The notes beneath the pieces are model-generated. The model was not told where the DNA came from, searched no databases, and saw only the letters and a program-made list of their open reading frames with translations. This document shows positions 40,598 through 50,375 of a stretch of DNA of 64,000 nt, piece by piece. The stretch's first letter is position 1. Every line of letters begins with the position of its first letter. This DNA comes from Cyanobium sp. Morenito 9A2 (GTDB lineage: Bacteria; Cyanobacteriota; Cyanobacteriia; PCC-6307; Cyanobiaceae). The position numbers and the translations under genes are program-made. The stretch spans positions 62,001 to 126,000 of the forward strand of contig NZ_JAGQBJ010000004.1 in NCBI RefSeq assembly GCF_024345575.1, in the 5' to 3' direction.

Positions 40598-41575
40598 ATG
40601 CGCCGCAGTCTGCGCGAGGCGATTGTGGGGTTCTCGTTGCTGGCGGCGATCGCCGGCGGGGTGGGCCTTTGGGCCTGGCTCAAGGGTATTTCCCTGAATC
40701 AGAACATCTGGACGATCAAGGTGCGCTTTGCCGATGCCGCCGGTCTCGCGGATCGTTCCTCGGTTACTTACCGCGGCGTGTTGGGGGGCAGTGTGCGCAA
40801 GATCCAGGTGAGCTCCGGCGCAGTGGAGGCGCTGCTGGAGATCAGCGACCCCAATTTGCGCCTGCGGCGCCCGGTCATGGCCGAGGTCACCACGGGCTCG
40901 CTGCTGGGCGGCGACGCTGAGGTGGCCCTGATTTCCACGGCCCCACCGAGTGGCGAACCAACCGCCCGCCCGGGTTCCCGCGATTGCGATCCCAAGGTGA
41001 TGGTTTGCTCCGGTGGCGAGGTGCCCGGGACTGTGGCAGCCAGTCTCAGCAGTGTCACCAGTTTGATGCAGAACCTTCTCAATCAGGCCAATGAGCAGCG
41101 GATCGTGCCCCGCATCGCCGATCTCACCACCAGCATTGATGGCACGTCCAAGCAGGCCAACCGCTTTCTGGGTGACTCACGTGTGCTCGTGAGGGATCTC
41201 AACGCTGCGGTGCGCCAGGCCGATCCGATCCTGGCCAATCTCAAGACGGCCACCGCCGAGGCGGCCCAGGCCACGCGCCACATCCGTAACGTCGCTGCCG
41301 CCTTCGACAACCCGCGCACCGTTGCCCAACTGAAAACCACCGCCGCCAACGCCGAGAAGCTCACCGCCCGCTGGGAGGCCGTCGGCGGGGACGTCAACAA
41401 GCTCACCGCCGATCCCCAGTTCATGGATGGGGTGCGGAGCGTGACCCTGGGCCTGGGCAAGTTCTTCGATGAGCTCTACCCGGCGCAGGCCGGTGACGCC
41501 AAGACCGGAGCGAAGTCAGGGTCCAAAACGCCGGCCGGGGCGCCGATTGGTCGGCCGGCCGTGCCGATGCGCTGA
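40598..41575 (+). CDS. MCE-domain substrate-binding protein, MlaD-like
   Basis: The 325-residue protein has one N-terminal membrane helix (VGFSLLAAIAGGVGLWAWL). The MCE domain follows (KVRFADAAGLADRSSVTYRG, VRKIQV, TTGSLLGG). A helical region from about 150 to 290 lacks Cys and probably forms a needle or coiled-coil extension, then a Lys/Ala/Gly-rich tail. MlaD rings bind lipid between membranes. Two cysteines near 130-137 may pair. It forms an operon with the MlaF-like ATPase. Confidence 0.85.
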   Translation: MRRSLREAIVGFSLLAAIAGGVGLWAWLKGISLNQNIWTIKVRFADAAGLADRSSVTYRGVLGGSVRKIQVSSGAVEALLEISDPNLRLRRPVMAEVTTGSLLGGDAEVALISTAPPSGEPTARPGSRDCDPKVMVCSGGEVPGTVAASLSSVTSLMQNLLNQANEQRIVPRIADLTTSIDGTSKQANRFLGDSRVLVRDLNAAVRQADPILANLKTATAEAAQATRHIRNVAAAFDNPRTVAQLKTTAANAEKLTARWEAVGGDVNKLTADPQFMDGVRSVTLGLGKFFDELYPAQAGDAKTGAKSGSKTPAGAPIGRPAVPMR

Positions 41576-41606
41576 GGTCACCACAGTCGCACAGTACCAA
41601 CCCCCC

Positions 41607-43667
41607 TCAGAGGTTGGCGACGGCCTCCATGGCGATGGCGGCGATCGCCTGGTCGCTGGCCTTGGGTAGTTGCACGTAGCGTCCGCCGGCGGCTTCGGCC
41701 AGCTCCTTGCCCATGCCGCTGCCGATGAACTTGCGCTCGGTGTCGATCACCAGCAGCTTCAGGCCCAGGGATCGATAGCGACTTGCCACCTGCTTGACCT
41801 CCTCCCTGAGGTCCACGGGCTCCTCCCCCTCCAGCTGGGGTTGGCCCAGGGAGCGGCCCAGGGGCACATTGCCACGGCCATCGGTGATCGCCACCACCAC
41901 CACCTGGCTGAGGTCGCCCGTGGCCAGGGCATTGGCCCCCACCCGCGCCGCCTGGCTGAGGCCGTGGGCCAGGGGGGAACCGCCGCCGCAGGGCATGGAT
42001 TCGAGCCGCCGCTTCGCGGCTGTGATCGAGCGTGTGGGGGGCAGCAGCACCTCCGCCTGCTCGCCCCGGAAGGGGATCAGGGCGACTTCGTCGCGGTTCT
42101 CGTAGGCTTCGGTGAGCAGCCGGATCACGGCCCCCTTGGCGCTCTGCATGCGGTTGAGGGCCATCGAGCCGCTGGCATCCACCAGGAAGATCACCAGGGC
42201 GCCCGCCTTGCGTTGCAGCAGCTTGGCGCGCAGGTCGCCGTCTTCGACGATCACCGTGCGCTGGGGTTCGCGCAGCCGGCGTTGCTTCTGGTGCGGGGCC
42301 GCCGCCCGCAGGGTGGCGTCCACGGCGATGCGGCGCACGGGCCCCCGGGGCAGCATCGGCTTGACGTAGCGGCCGCGGGAGTCGCTGAGCACCACCGAGC
42401 GTTTGCCGCTGCTGCCGCTTCTGGTCCTGCCGGCGTTGAACACCAGTAGGTCGGGGTCGATGGCGATGGCCTCGGGATCGAGCAGGAACTCCTCGGGAAT
42501 CGAGGGGGGCGCCTGGTCCTCGGGGCTGTCGTCTTCGGGTTCGTCTTCGGGCTCCTCCGGCCCGTCGTTGTCCTTTTGTTGGCCCTCGGGGGGCTCGGGT
42601 TGCTCGGGCGGTTGTTCCCCCTGGGACGGCGGCGGGGGTGGTGGCTCCAGGGGCTGCTCGGGATCCTGCGGCGGCAGCTGCCGAGCGCGGGGGGCAATCA
42701 CCAACCGCACGGCCACCTGCAGGTCGTCGGCCTCCACCCGGTCGCGGCCGGAGAGGGCCGCATGGGCTTTGGCCACACGCACCGCGTAGAGCTCCGCCCG
42801 GTGACCCTCGACGCCACCGCGGATCGCTTCGTTCACCAGATAGGCGATCTGCTCCCGGGCGATGGTCACATCCAGCAGCCACTGGCGGGCCAGCAGCAGC
42901 TGGGTGGCCAGGGCGTCGGTTTCCTCCTGCCATTGGGCGCGGAACGGACCGCTGGCCTCGCCGTGGGCCAGCACCGCCTCGGTGATCTCCACCCGCTGGG
43001 CGGTGCTCACCACCTGGTTGGCTGAGAGGGCGATGGCGAAGCGGTCGAGCACGTGGTCGCGCACCGCCCCCTCCTCGGGGTTGTAGGTGGCGATCAGCAG
43101 GGTGCGGCAGGGGTGGCTGAGGCTGAGCCCCTCGCGCTCGATCCGGTTCTCGCCCGAACCCACCGCCGCCAGCAGCAGGTTGATGAGGCTGTCATCGAGC
43201 AGGTTGAGCTCATCGACGTAGAGCACACCGCGGTGGGCCTCCGCCAGGAGCCCCGGCTGGAACACGGCGCTGCCGCTGGCCAACGAAGCGGTCACATCCA
43301 CCGAACCCACCAGCCGGTCTTCGCTCGCCCCCAGGGGCACCTGGATGAAGGGAGCCGGGATCACCCGGGTGGCCAGCAGGGCGCTGCGGTCGGCGCCGCT
43401 GGCATCGCCCCCCAGCTCGGTGATGCGCTGGCGCGTGGCCGCGTCCCATTCGTCGGGGCGCCGGGGATCGCCATTGAGACTGCCCTCCACCACGTCGATC
43501 GGCGGGAGCAGGGCATGGAGACCGCGGGCGAGCACCGATTTGCCCGTGCCACGGCCGCCTGCGATCACCACTCCACCCAGAGCAGGATCCACCGCCGCCA
43601 GCAGCAGGGCGAGTTTCAAGGTGCCGTGGCCGGTGATGGCTGCCAGGGGGAAGCCGCTTGCGAGCAT
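41607..43667 (-). CDS. chlD: Magnesium chelatase subunit D (ChlD)
   Basis: ChlD couples the ChlI ATPase to Mg insertion into protoporphyrin IX, the first step of chlorophyll synthesis. The 686-residue protein has an AAA+-like N-terminal half starting [10 protein letters not shown], with GGRGTGKS at 37-44. An acidic Pro/Glu/Asp linker runs near 345-395, and a VWA domain has the MIDAS motif DASGSMAL near 497 and AITDGRGN later. Length and order are standard. Its ATG overlaps the folK ATG on the other strand within CATG. Confidence 0.95.
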   Translation of the reverse strand: MLASGFPLAAITGHGTLKLALLLAAVDPALGGVVIAGGRGTGKSVLARGLHALLPPIDVVEGSLNGDPRRPDEWDAATRQRITELGGDASGADRSALLATRVIPAPFIQVPLGASEDRLVGSVDVTASLASGSAVFQPGLLAEAHRGVLYVDELNLLDDSLINLLLAAVGSGENRIEREGLSLSHPCRTLLIATYNPEEGAVRDHVLDRFAIALSANQVVSTAQRVEITEAVLAHGEASGPFRAQWQEETDALATQLLLARQWLLDVTIAREQIAYLVNEAIRGGVEGHRAELYAVRVAKAHAALSGRDRVEADDLQVAVRLVIAPRARQLPPQDPEQPLEPPPPPPSQGEQPPEQPEPPEGQQKDNDGPEEPEDEPEDDSPEDQAPPSIPEEFLLDPEAIAIDPDLLVFNAGRTRSGSSGKRSVVLSDSRGRYVKPMLPRGPVRRIAVDATLRAAAPHQKQRRLREPQRTVIVEDGDLRAKLLQRKAGALVIFLVDASGSMALNRMQSAKGAVIRLLTEAYENRDEVALIPFRGEQAEVLLPPTRSITAAKRRLESMPCGGGSPLAHGLSQAARVGANALATGDLSQVVVVAITDGRGNVPLGRSLGQPQLEGEEPVDLREEVKQVASRYRSLGLKLLVIDTERKFIGSGMGKELAEAAGGRYVQLPKASDQAIAAIAMEAVANL

Positions 43668-44265
43668 GGGGGACCGGCCCGTGGACGTGCGCGCCAGTCT
43701 CGCTGATCAGACCCTGGCCATCGGCCTGGGGGCCAATCTGGGCGATCCGCTGGCCACGCTGGTGGGGCTGCGGCCCCTGTTGGAGCAGCGGCTTGAGGCG
43801 CTCCTGGGGGCCGGATGCTGCCGCTGGTCCCCTTTGTTTCGCACGGCGCCCGTGGGCGGTCCCCCTGGCCAACCTGTTTATCTCAATGCCGCCCTGGTGG
43901 CCGATCTGCCCGAGGGCGCCCATGGGTGCCCCGACCCGCTGGCGCTGCTGAAGGAGCTCCTCGCCCTTGAGCGCCGCTTCGGGCGGTTGCGACGGGAGCG
44001 CTGGGGTCCGCGCCACCTGGACCTCGATCTGCTCTGGTGCGGCCCGCAGCGCCTGAGCCTCCGGGAGCTGGAGCTGCCCCATCCGCGTCTGCTGGAGCGG
44101 GCCTTTGTGCTGGCGCCTCTGGTGGCCATCGATCCCCAGCTTCAGGTGCCTGGGGCCGCCGGCCCAGTGGCCGATCGGCTGGCGGCCTTGCCTCCTGAGG
44201 CGGTTCAGCCCCCACCCGAGCCACTGCCAGGCCGAGAGGACTGGCCAGAAGGAGAAGGCCTCTGA
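43666..44265 (+). CDS. folK: 6-hydroxymethyl-7,8-dihydropterin pyrophosphokinase
   Basis: HPPK makes the pterin diphosphate for folate. The 199-residue protein has [11 protein letters not shown] near the start, [11 protein letters not shown] and the [20 protein letters not shown] block, with the HLDLDL metal site, then [16 protein letters not shown]. The usual length is about 160, and the extra sequence is a Pro-rich C-terminus. The ATG at 43666 shares bases with the chlD ATG on the opposite strand, so a GTG at 43681 is an alternative start. Confidence 0.9.
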   Translation: MGDRPVDVRASLADQTLAIGLGANLGDPLATLVGLRPLLEQRLEALLGAGCCRWSPLFRTAPVGGPPGQPVYLNAALVADLPEGAHGCPDPLALLKELLALERRFGRLRRERWGPRHLDLDLLWCGPQRLSLRELELPHPRLLERAFVLAPLVAIDPQLQVPGAAGPVADRLAALPPEAVQPPPEPLPGREDWPEGEGL

Positions 44266-44327
44266 CCAGTACGGATCACGACCCAGGGCCGCAGGCGGCC
44301 ACACTGGGGGCCCCTCCGGCCGCGGCC

Positions 44328-44888
44328 ATGGCGCCCCTCCCTTCTCCTGAGCCCTCGCAGCTGCTGGCCACCGAGGCGGTGCTGGAGGCCCGCAAGCTGC
44401 GCTTCGAGCTCAACCGGGTGAAGCTGCCCATGGGGATCGAGGGACGTTTCGGCGTCATTCGACATCCGGGGGCGTCTCTGGCGGTGCCGGTGCTCGATGA
44501 CGGGCGGGTGGTGATCCTGCGCCAGTACCGCTTTGCCGTCGCCACCCGGTTGCTGGAGTTCCCCGCCGGCACCCTCGATCCGGGCGAGACACCGCTCGGC
44601 ACGATGCGGCGGGAGCTCCAGGAGGAGGCGGGCTACAGCGCCGAGCGCTGGGAGGAGCTCGGGGTGATGCTGCCCTGCCCCGGTTACTCCGATGAGGTGA
44701 TCCACCTGTTCCTGGCCCGGGAGCTCTCGGAGCTCTCCGAGGCACCCGCCGGCGACGACGACGAGGACCTGGAGGTGCTGCTGCTGGAGCCGTCCGAGCT
44801 GGATGCGGCCCTTGCCAGCGGCGATGAGGCCCTCGATGGCAAGAGCGTGACCGCCTGGTTCCGCGCCAAACAGCGGCTGGGCCTCTGA
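44328..44888 (+). CDS. NUDIX hydrolase, ADP-ribose pyrophosphatase-like
   Basis: The 186-residue protein has the Nudix box at 81-103: GTLDPGETPLGTMRRELQEE continuing into AGY. The preceding VVILRQYRFAVATRLLEFPA is typical of ADP-sugar diphosphatases. The exact substrate is unknown. The stop overlaps the photolyase start as TGATG. An acidic loop (GDDDEDLE) follows the box. Confidence 0.88.
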   Translation: MAPLPSPEPSQLLATEAVLEARKLRFELNRVKLPMGIEGRFGVIRHPGASLAVPVLDDGRVVILRQYRFAVATRLLEFPAGTLDPGETPLGTMRRELQEEAGYSAERWEELGVMLPCPGYSDEVIHLFLARELSELSEAPAGDDDEDLEVLLLEPSELDAALASGDEALDGKSVTAWFRAKQRLGL

Positions 44889-46348
44889 TGGCACCACAGC
44901 GCTGGCTGGTGTGGCAGCGGCGCGATCTGCGCCTGGCCGACCACCGGGCCCTGGCGGCGGCGGTCGCCGCCACCCCGGCGGTTACGGGGGTGTTCGTGCT
45001 CGATCCAGCGGAGCTGCAGGCCGCTGATCAGGCCCCTGCGCGGGTGTGGTTCCTGCTCGAGAGCCTGCGGGAGCTGGGGCGGCGCTGGCGGGAAGCGGGC
45101 AGCGAGCTGCTGCTGCTGCGCGGTGATCCGCTGATCGAGCTGCCAAGGCTCGCGCAGGCCATCGGCGCCGAGGTGGTGGCCTGGAACCGGGATGTGGAGC
45201 CCGCCGCCCGGGAGCGGGACCGGCGGGTGGCGGCCGCGCTCCAGGCCCAGGGCACCAAGGTGCTCGCCCTCTGGGACCAGCTGCTGGTGCCGCCGGAGCA
45301 GCTCCAGACCGGCAGCGGCGGCCCCTACCGGGTCTATGGGCCCTACTGGCGCCGCTGGCGTCGTCACGTGGAGGGTCTGGGCCAGGAGCTGGTGCCCATG
45401 CCGGCACCGACGGATCTGCTGGGTTTCGATCCGGCGGCCCTGCCGGAGCCCGCCACCGCTCTCTGGCGGAGCTTGCCGCTGCTGGGGGAGCTGCCCACGG
45501 CTGAGGCGCTGGGGTTTCCGTTTGCGGGGGCCGCCCTCTGTCCCTGTCGCCCGGGGGAGGCGGCCGCCGCCGAGCAGCTGGCCCGCTTCGCCCAGGGCCC
45601 TCTGCTCGACTATGACAACGGCCGCAACCTGCCCGCCCTCGCCGGCACATCCGCGCTCAGTGCCGCCCTGCGCTTCGGCACGCTCAGCCCCCGCCAGGCC
45701 TGGGCCGCGGCCCAGGGAATGCTGCCCGCCGCCGGCAGCGATGAGCAGCGCCAGGCGATCACCGTCTGGGAGCAGGAGCTGGCCTGGCGCGAGTTCTACC
45801 AGCAGGCCCTGTTCCACAGCCCCGAGCTGGCCGATGGTCCCTACCGGCCCCTTTGGAAGCAATTCCCGTGGGAGAACGACCCGGTGCGCGTTCAGGCCTG
45901 GAGCGACGGGCTCACGGGTGTGCCGATCGTGGATGCGGCGATGCGCCAGCTCAACGAATCGGGCTGGATGCACAACCGCTGCCGCATGATCGTGGCCTCT
46001 TTCCTGGTCAAGGATCTGATCTGCGATTGGCGCCTTGGTGAGCGCGACTTCATGGGCAAATTGGTGGATGGCGATCTGGCCGCCAACAACGGCGGTTGGC
46101 AGTGGAGCGCCAGCAGCGGCATGGATCCGAGGCCCCTCCGCATCTTCAATCCCTCCACCCAGGCGGGTCGCTACGACCCCGAGGCGTCCTACATCCGCAC
46201 CTGGCTGCCAGAGCTGGCCCACGTGGCCGCCGCCGATCTGGTCAGCGGTTCGATCTCTCCCCTGGAGCGCCGCGGCTACCCTGAGTCGATCGTGGAGCAC
46301 AAGCGGCAGCAGGCGCACTTCAAGGCTCTCTATGCCTCCCTGCGCTGA
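44888..46348 (+). CDS. phrA: Deoxyribodipyrimidine photolyase
   Basis: It repairs UV cyclobutane dimers with light. The 486-residue protein has an antenna domain (LVWQRRDLRLADHRAL, VVAWNRDVEP) and an FAD domain with WEQELAWREFYQQAL, the catalytic WSDGLTGVPIVDAAMRQLN and NNGGWQWSASSGMDP. Those Asn/Gly/Trp signatures fit class I CPD photolyases. Translation is coupled to the NUDIX gene. Confidence 0.93.
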   Translation: MAPQRWLVWQRRDLRLADHRALAAAVAATPAVTGVFVLDPAELQAADQAPARVWFLLESLRELGRRWREAGSELLLLRGDPLIELPRLAQAIGAEVVAWNRDVEPAARERDRRVAAALQAQGTKVLALWDQLLVPPEQLQTGSGGPYRVYGPYWRRWRRHVEGLGQELVPMPAPTDLLGFDPAALPEPATALWRSLPLLGELPTAEALGFPFAGAALCPCRPGEAAAAEQLARFAQGPLLDYDNGRNLPALAGTSALSAALRFGTLSPRQAWAAAQGMLPAAGSDEQRQAITVWEQELAWREFYQQALFHSPELADGPYRPLWKQFPWENDPVRVQAWSDGLTGVPIVDAAMRQLNESGWMHNRCRMIVASFLVKDLICDWRLGERDFMGKLVDGDLAANNGGWQWSASSGMDPRPLRIFNPSTQAGRYDPEASYIRTWLPELAHVAAADLVSGSISPLERRGYPESIVEHKRQQAHFKALYASLR

Positions 46349-46361
46349 AGCGGTTCAGGGC

Positions 46362-47561
46362 TCAGGCGGCCAGGGGTTGCTTGACAAGGGCCTGGACGAC
46401 TTCGACCACCCGTTGCTGCTGGGCGGGGCGTAATTCCGGGAAGATCGGCAGGCTGAGCACCTCAGCGGTGAGCCGCTCGGTGATGGGCAGGCTTCCGGGG
46501 CCGTAACCGAGTTCGGCGTAGGCTGGTTGGCGGTGGATCGGAATCGGGTAATAGATGATCGTGCTGACGCCGGAGGCCTGGAGCTCCTGCTTGAGCCAGT
46601 CGCGGCAGCAGCTTTCGGGCAAGCCGAAGTCGGCGCTGTTGGCGGCGGGGCTGCATTGATCCGCGCAGCTGGTTTGGCTGACGGGACAGTTGGGCACGCG
46701 CACCACGAATTGGTTCCAGCTGTGGCCAGCGGGTCCGGCCTCGGGCAACCTCAGGTTGGGGAGGCCGCCGAGTTGCTGACGGTAGGTCTGGGCTAGCGCC
46801 CCGCGCCGTTGCACCCAGCTCTCCAGGTGGGGCAGTTTGACGTTGAGGACGGCCGCCTGGAGGGCGTCGAGGCGGCTGTTGTAGCCGAGGTTGGTGTGCA
46901 GGTAGCGGCGGGGCATGCCGTGCACCGCCAGTTCCCGCACCCGCTGGGCCAGGGCGTCGTCGCGGCAGGTGACGGCGCCGCCATCGCCGGCGGCCCCAAG
47001 GTTCTTGGTGGGAAAGAAGCTGAAGCAACCGGCGTCGCCCCAGCTGCCCACGGGGCGCCCGGCCCAACTGGCGCCGGTGGCCTGGGCGCAATCCTCGATC
47101 ACCTGGAGGCCGTGGGCCGCGGCGATCGCCATCACCTGCTCCATGTCCACCGGGCGTCCGAACAGATGCACCGGCAGCAGCGCTTTTGTGGCCGGTGTGA
47201 TCGCCGCCTCCACTTGATCCAGATCGATCAGGTAGGAGCTCTCCTCCACATCCACGAACACGGGTGTGGCCCCCACGGCGCTGATCGCTTCGGCGGTGGC
47301 GAAGAAGCTGAACGAGCAGGTGATCACCTCATCGCCGGGGCCGATGCCGAGCCCCCGCAGGGCCAGCACCAGGGCATCGGTGCCGCTGTTGCAACCGATC
47401 GCATGGGCGCTGCCCGTGGCGGCGGCGAAGCTTGTTTCGAAGGTGTGGGTGGTGGCCCCGCCGATGTACTGGCCACTGCGCAAGACCTGCAGCACGGCAG
47501 TGTCAAGGTCATCACCGAGCTGCTGGAGTTGCTCGGTGAGGTCGAAGGGGGGCACCTGCAT
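46362..47561 (-). CDS. DegT/DnrJ/EryC1 sugar aminotransferase family protein
   Basis: The roughly 399-residue PLP enzyme has GCNSGTDALVLALRGLGIGP, VFVDVEESSYLID and IEDCAQATGASWAGRPVGS. The PLP Lys is in FSFFPTKNLGAAGDGGAV near 184. The end has YYPIPIHRQPAYAELG. The family makes amino-sugars on nucleotide sugars, and here it could serve glycan synthesis. Starts at ATG 47561 or GTG 47570 are both plausible. It is followed by a thiol reductase upstream on the same strand with almost no gap. Confidence 0.9.
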   Translation of the reverse strand: MQVPPFDLTEQLQQLGDDLDTAVLQVLRSGQYIGGATTHTFETSFAAATGSAHAIGCNSGTDALVLALRGLGIGPGDEVITCSFSFFATAEAISAVGATPVFVDVEESSYLIDLDQVEAAITPATKALLPVHLFGRPVDMEQVMAIAAAHGLQVIEDCAQATGASWAGRPVGSWGDAGCFSFFPTKNLGAAGDGGAVTCRDDALAQRVRELAVHGMPRRYLHTNLGYNSRLDALQAAVLNVKLPHLESWVQRRGALAQTYRQQLGGLPNLRLPEAGPAGHSWNQFVVRVPNCPVSQTSCADQCSPAANSADFGLPESCCRDWLKQELQASGVSTIIYYPIPIHRQPAYAELGYGPGSLPITERLTAEVLSLPIFPELRPAQQQRVVEVVQALVKQPLAA

Positions 47562-47571
47562 GTAGGGCACC

Positions 47572-48141
47572 TTAAGCCCAGTCAGGCGCTTGGCCGGGGT
47601 GCCATTTGATGTTGCAGCCGATCGCCGCAATCTGCCCTGCGCCGGGCCGCTGGCCGTTCAGAACAGCGCCCAGGGCCGCGCGCAGATCCGCTCCATCGGC
47701 GGTCTGGCCGTTGCCGGGACGGCTGCCGTCCAGCTGGCCCCGGTAGGCCAGAACGTGGGCGTCATTGAAAAGGAAGAAATCCGGAGTGCAGGCGGCCCGC
47801 AGGGCCTTGGCCAGGGTCTGATCGCCATCCAGCAGGTAGGGGAAGCGCCAGCCCTGGAGGCTGCGTTGCTCGGCCAGGCCCTCGGGGCCGTCCTGGGGAT
47901 GGGTGGTCAGGCTGTTGCTGGCCACCCCCAGCAGCTGGACCCGCTTGCTGTAGTCACGTTCCAGGCGGCCGATTTCAGCCTCCACATGCTTGACGAAGGG
48001 GCAATGGGCGCAGAGCACCATCAGGAGCACCGGCAGGCCAGGCAGGTCGGCGTTGCTGAACCGACCGCCCCCCAGTTGCGCAAGGGAGAAGGGCGGCAGG
48101 GGTGTGCCCAGGGCCAGCATCGTGGAGGCGGTCAGAGCCAT
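47572..48141 (-). CDS. Thioredoxin-like thiol oxidoreductase (AhpC/TSA/redoxin)
   Basis: The 189-residue protein has LLMVLCAHCPFVKHVEAEIG near 39-58, with Cys44 and Cys47 as a CAHC pair preceding the helix, and CTPDFFLFNDAHVLAYRG with the cis-Pro region near 118-135. This C-x2-C redoxin group is widespread and poorly characterised. No signal peptide. Adjacent to the DegT gene and likely co-transcribed with it. Confidence 0.85.
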   Translation of the reverse strand: MALTASTMLALGTPLPPFSLAQLGGGRFSNADLPGLPVLLMVLCAHCPFVKHVEAEIGRLERDYSKRVQLLGVASNSLTTHPQDGPEGLAEQRSLQGWRFPYLLDGDQTLAKALRAACTPDFFLFNDAHVLAYRGQLDGSRPGNGQTADGADLRAALGAVLNGQRPGAGQIAAIGCNIKWHPGQAPDWA

Positions 48142-48221
48142 GGCGCCAGTGGCTGTGGTTCATCCAGTGACCAACCCACGCTAGGAAATGCGGGAAGATC
48201 GGCAGCCGCTGCCAGCGCCGC

Positions 48222-48776
48222 TTGCGTCTCCACGTCCAACGAGCCCAGGCGGCGGTGCCTTCTCTGCTGACGGCGGTGCTGGGGCTCGCCCTGGCGGCCT
48301 GCGTGCCGGCCCATCGCCGAGCCAGCTGGAGCCATTTCCCCCTGCCGCGCAACCAACCCCACGACGGCCTGGCGGTGGTGAGCCAACCCGACGGCTATGG
48401 CCTCCACATCTGGCTGGAGACCGACACCCGAACAGCAGGGGTCTGTCGGCCTCGCTGGGTGGTGGATGCGGCGCGTCTGTTCAATGGCAACGGCAGCGCC
48501 CCCTTCAGCTCGGGCCTCGCCCCCCGCGCCGAGTGGTTTGAGGCGGTGGCCCGCCAGGATGTGCGAGACGCCCTGCGGCGGGAGCTGGAGGCCCTCTGCC
48601 GGGAGCGCGCCCCGCGCAGCAGCTGGAGCTGGGTCGAGCCGCCCCGCCGCCCCGAGCAGGTGACCGCAGAGCCGTTCCCCCTGCTGGAGGAGAAGCAGCT
48701 GCTGGCGGATCCCGAGCAGGTGCGCCGGCAGGAGGACGCCATGGGTGGCGCAGCGCCGGAGGGGCCTCCGCCCTGA
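48222..48776 (+). CDS. Predicted lipoprotein of unknown function
   Basis: The 184-residue protein has an N-terminal hydrophobic segment ending LALAAC, a lipobox-like Cys near residue 27. Starts at TTG 48222 or GTG 48255 are both possible. The rest is polar with CRPRWVVDAARLFNGNG and an Arg/Pro/Glu-rich C-terminus with no family motif that I recognise. It is divergent from the thiol reductase and precedes fabI by 62 nt. Confidence 0.65.
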   Translation: MRLHVQRAQAAVPSLLTAVLGLALAACVPAHRRASWSHFPLPRNQPHDGLAVVSQPDGYGLHIWLETDTRTAGVCRPRWVVDAARLFNGNGSAPFSSGLAPRAEWFEAVARQDVRDALRRELEALCRERAPRSSWSWVEPPRRPEQVTAEPFPLLEEKQLLADPEQVRRQEDAMGGAAPEGPPP

Positions 48777-48838
48777 ACCCTGGTGTTGGGGAGATTCCGT
48801 CCTTGGGGGAGAATCGGCGGATTCCTGACCCCCCGACG

Positions 48839-49621
48839 ATGCTCCTCGATCTGCGCGGCAAGAAGGCCCTCGTCACGGGCATCGCCAACAACCGCTCGAT
48901 CGCCTGGGGCATCGCCCAGCAGCTCGCCGCCGCTGGCGCTGAGCTCGGGGTCACGTACCTGCCGGATGAACGGGGCCGCTTCGAGGGCAAGGTGCGCGAG
49001 CTGACGGCGCCCTTGAACCCCACCCTGTTCGAGCCTTTGGACGTGCAGGACCCGGCCCAGATCGAGGCGGTGTTCGACCGGGTGAAGGAGCAGTGGGGCC
49101 AGCTGGATGTGCTGGTGCATTGCCTGGCCTTCGCCGGCAAGGAGGAGCTGGTGGGCGACTATTCAGCGATCAGCCCCGAGGGCTTCGCCCGCGCCCTGGA
49201 GGTGAGTGCCTATTCGCTGGCGCCCCTGTGCCGCTGGGCCAAGCCGCTGTTCAGCGAAGGGGCCAGCGTGATCACGCTGACCTACCTGGGCTCGGAGCGG
49301 GCGATCCCCAACTACAACGTGATGGGGGTGGCCAAGGCGGCCCTGGAGGCCTCCGTGCGCTACCTGGCGGCCGAGCTGGGCCCCGAGCATCAGGTGCGCG
49401 TGAACGCCATCAGCGCCGGTCCGATCCGCACCCTGGCCAGCTCCGCCATTGGCGGCATCCTCGACATGATCCACAACGTGGAGGGGAAGGCCCCCCTGCG
49501 CCGAACGGTCACGCAAGACGAGGTCGGTGCCACGGCGGCCTTTTTGGCCAGCCCCCTGGCCTCCGGCATCACCGGCCAGGTCATCTATGTGGATGCCGGT
49601 TATGGGATCACCGGGATGTGA
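48839..49621 (+). CDS. fabI: Enoyl-[acyl-carrier-protein] reductase (NADH) FabI
   Basis: It does the last reduction of each fatty-acid elongation cycle. The 260-residue SDR enzyme has GIANNRSIAWGIAQQL (14-29), VLVHCLAFAGKEEL and the catalytic Tyr-x6-Lys in YNVMGVAKAALE (about 159-166). ISAGPIRTLASSAI and YVDAGYGITGM end it. These are strict FabI signatures. ATG 48839 fits the usual N-terminus. Confidence 0.95.
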   Translation: MLLDLRGKKALVTGIANNRSIAWGIAQQLAAAGAELGVTYLPDERGRFEGKVRELTAPLNPTLFEPLDVQDPAQIEAVFDRVKEQWGQLDVLVHCLAFAGKEELVGDYSAISPEGFARALEVSAYSLAPLCRWAKPLFSEGASVITLTYLGSERAIPNYNVMGVAKAALEASVRYLAAELGPEHQVRVNAISAGPIRTLASSAIGGILDMIHNVEGKAPLRRTVTQDEVGATAAFLASPLASGITGQVIYVDAGYGITGM

Positions 49622-49687
49622 ACCTGACCGGCCCCCGGGTCGCTGGCAGCATGGATCACACGTCCACGTTTGTTTGCCCTCCGACCG

Positions 49688-50305
49688 ATGGTTTCCCCCC
49701 GAACCGGTTCCGTGCACCGCGTCACCGGCGAAACCGATGTGCGGGTCAGCCTGGATCTCGATGGCACCGGCCAGTGCAAGGTGGGCACCGGCGTGCCGTT
49801 CCTTGATCACATGCTCCACCAGCTCTCCAGCCATGGCCTGCTGGATCTGGAGATCAGCGCCACGGGCGACACCCACATCGACGACCACCACACCAATGAG
49901 GATGTGGGCATCGCCGTGGGCCAGGCCTTGGCGCAGGCCCTGGGGGATCGACGGGGCCTCCAGCGTTTCGGTCACTTCGCAGCGCCCCTGGATGAGGCCC
50001 TGGTGCAGGTGGTGCTGGATTGCTCCGGCCGACCCCATCTCAGCTACGGGCTCACGATTCCAGCCCAGCGCATCGGCAGCTACGACACCGAACTGGTGCG
50101 GGAGTTCTTCGTGGCCGTGGCCAACAACTCGGGCCTCACCTTGCACATCAGGCAGCTTGAGGGGGTGAATTCGCACCACATCGTCGAGGCGGCCTTCAAG
50201 GCCTTCGCCCGCGCCCTGCGCCAGGCCACTGAGCTCGATCCCCGCCGCTCCGGGGCGGTGCCCAGCAGCAAAGGAGTGCTGGAGCAGGCGGGTGGCTGGG
50301 GCTGA
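49688..50305 (+). CDS. hisB: Imidazoleglycerol-phosphate dehydratase HisB
   Basis: It is the sixth step of histidine synthesis. The 205-residue protein has [31 protein letters not shown] and the later [19 protein letters not shown], supplying the His ligands of the manganese cluster. ATG 49688 precedes the conserved [16 protein letters not shown] six codons upstream is unlikely. Located 66 nt after fabI. Confidence 0.94.
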   Translation: MVSPRTGSVHRVTGETDVRVSLDLDGTGQCKVGTGVPFLDHMLHQLSSHGLLDLEISATGDTHIDDHHTNEDVGIAVGQALAQALGDRRGLQRFGHFAAPLDEALVQVVLDCSGRPHLSYGLTIPAQRIGSYDTELVREFFVAVANNSGLTLHIRQLEGVNSHHIVEAAFKAFARALRQATELDPRRSGAVPSSKGVLEQAGGWG

Positions 50306-50375
50306 GGCGCCGGGGCCCCAGCCACCCGCGCTTAACACTCCGTTACGGGATGATGGGGGGCCGCCTGTTGTCACC

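Noticed and set aside
44684-46318. 544-codon antisense frame over photolyase
   Set aside because: Shadow of phr on the other strand; composition is Gly/Gln/His-rich without motifs.
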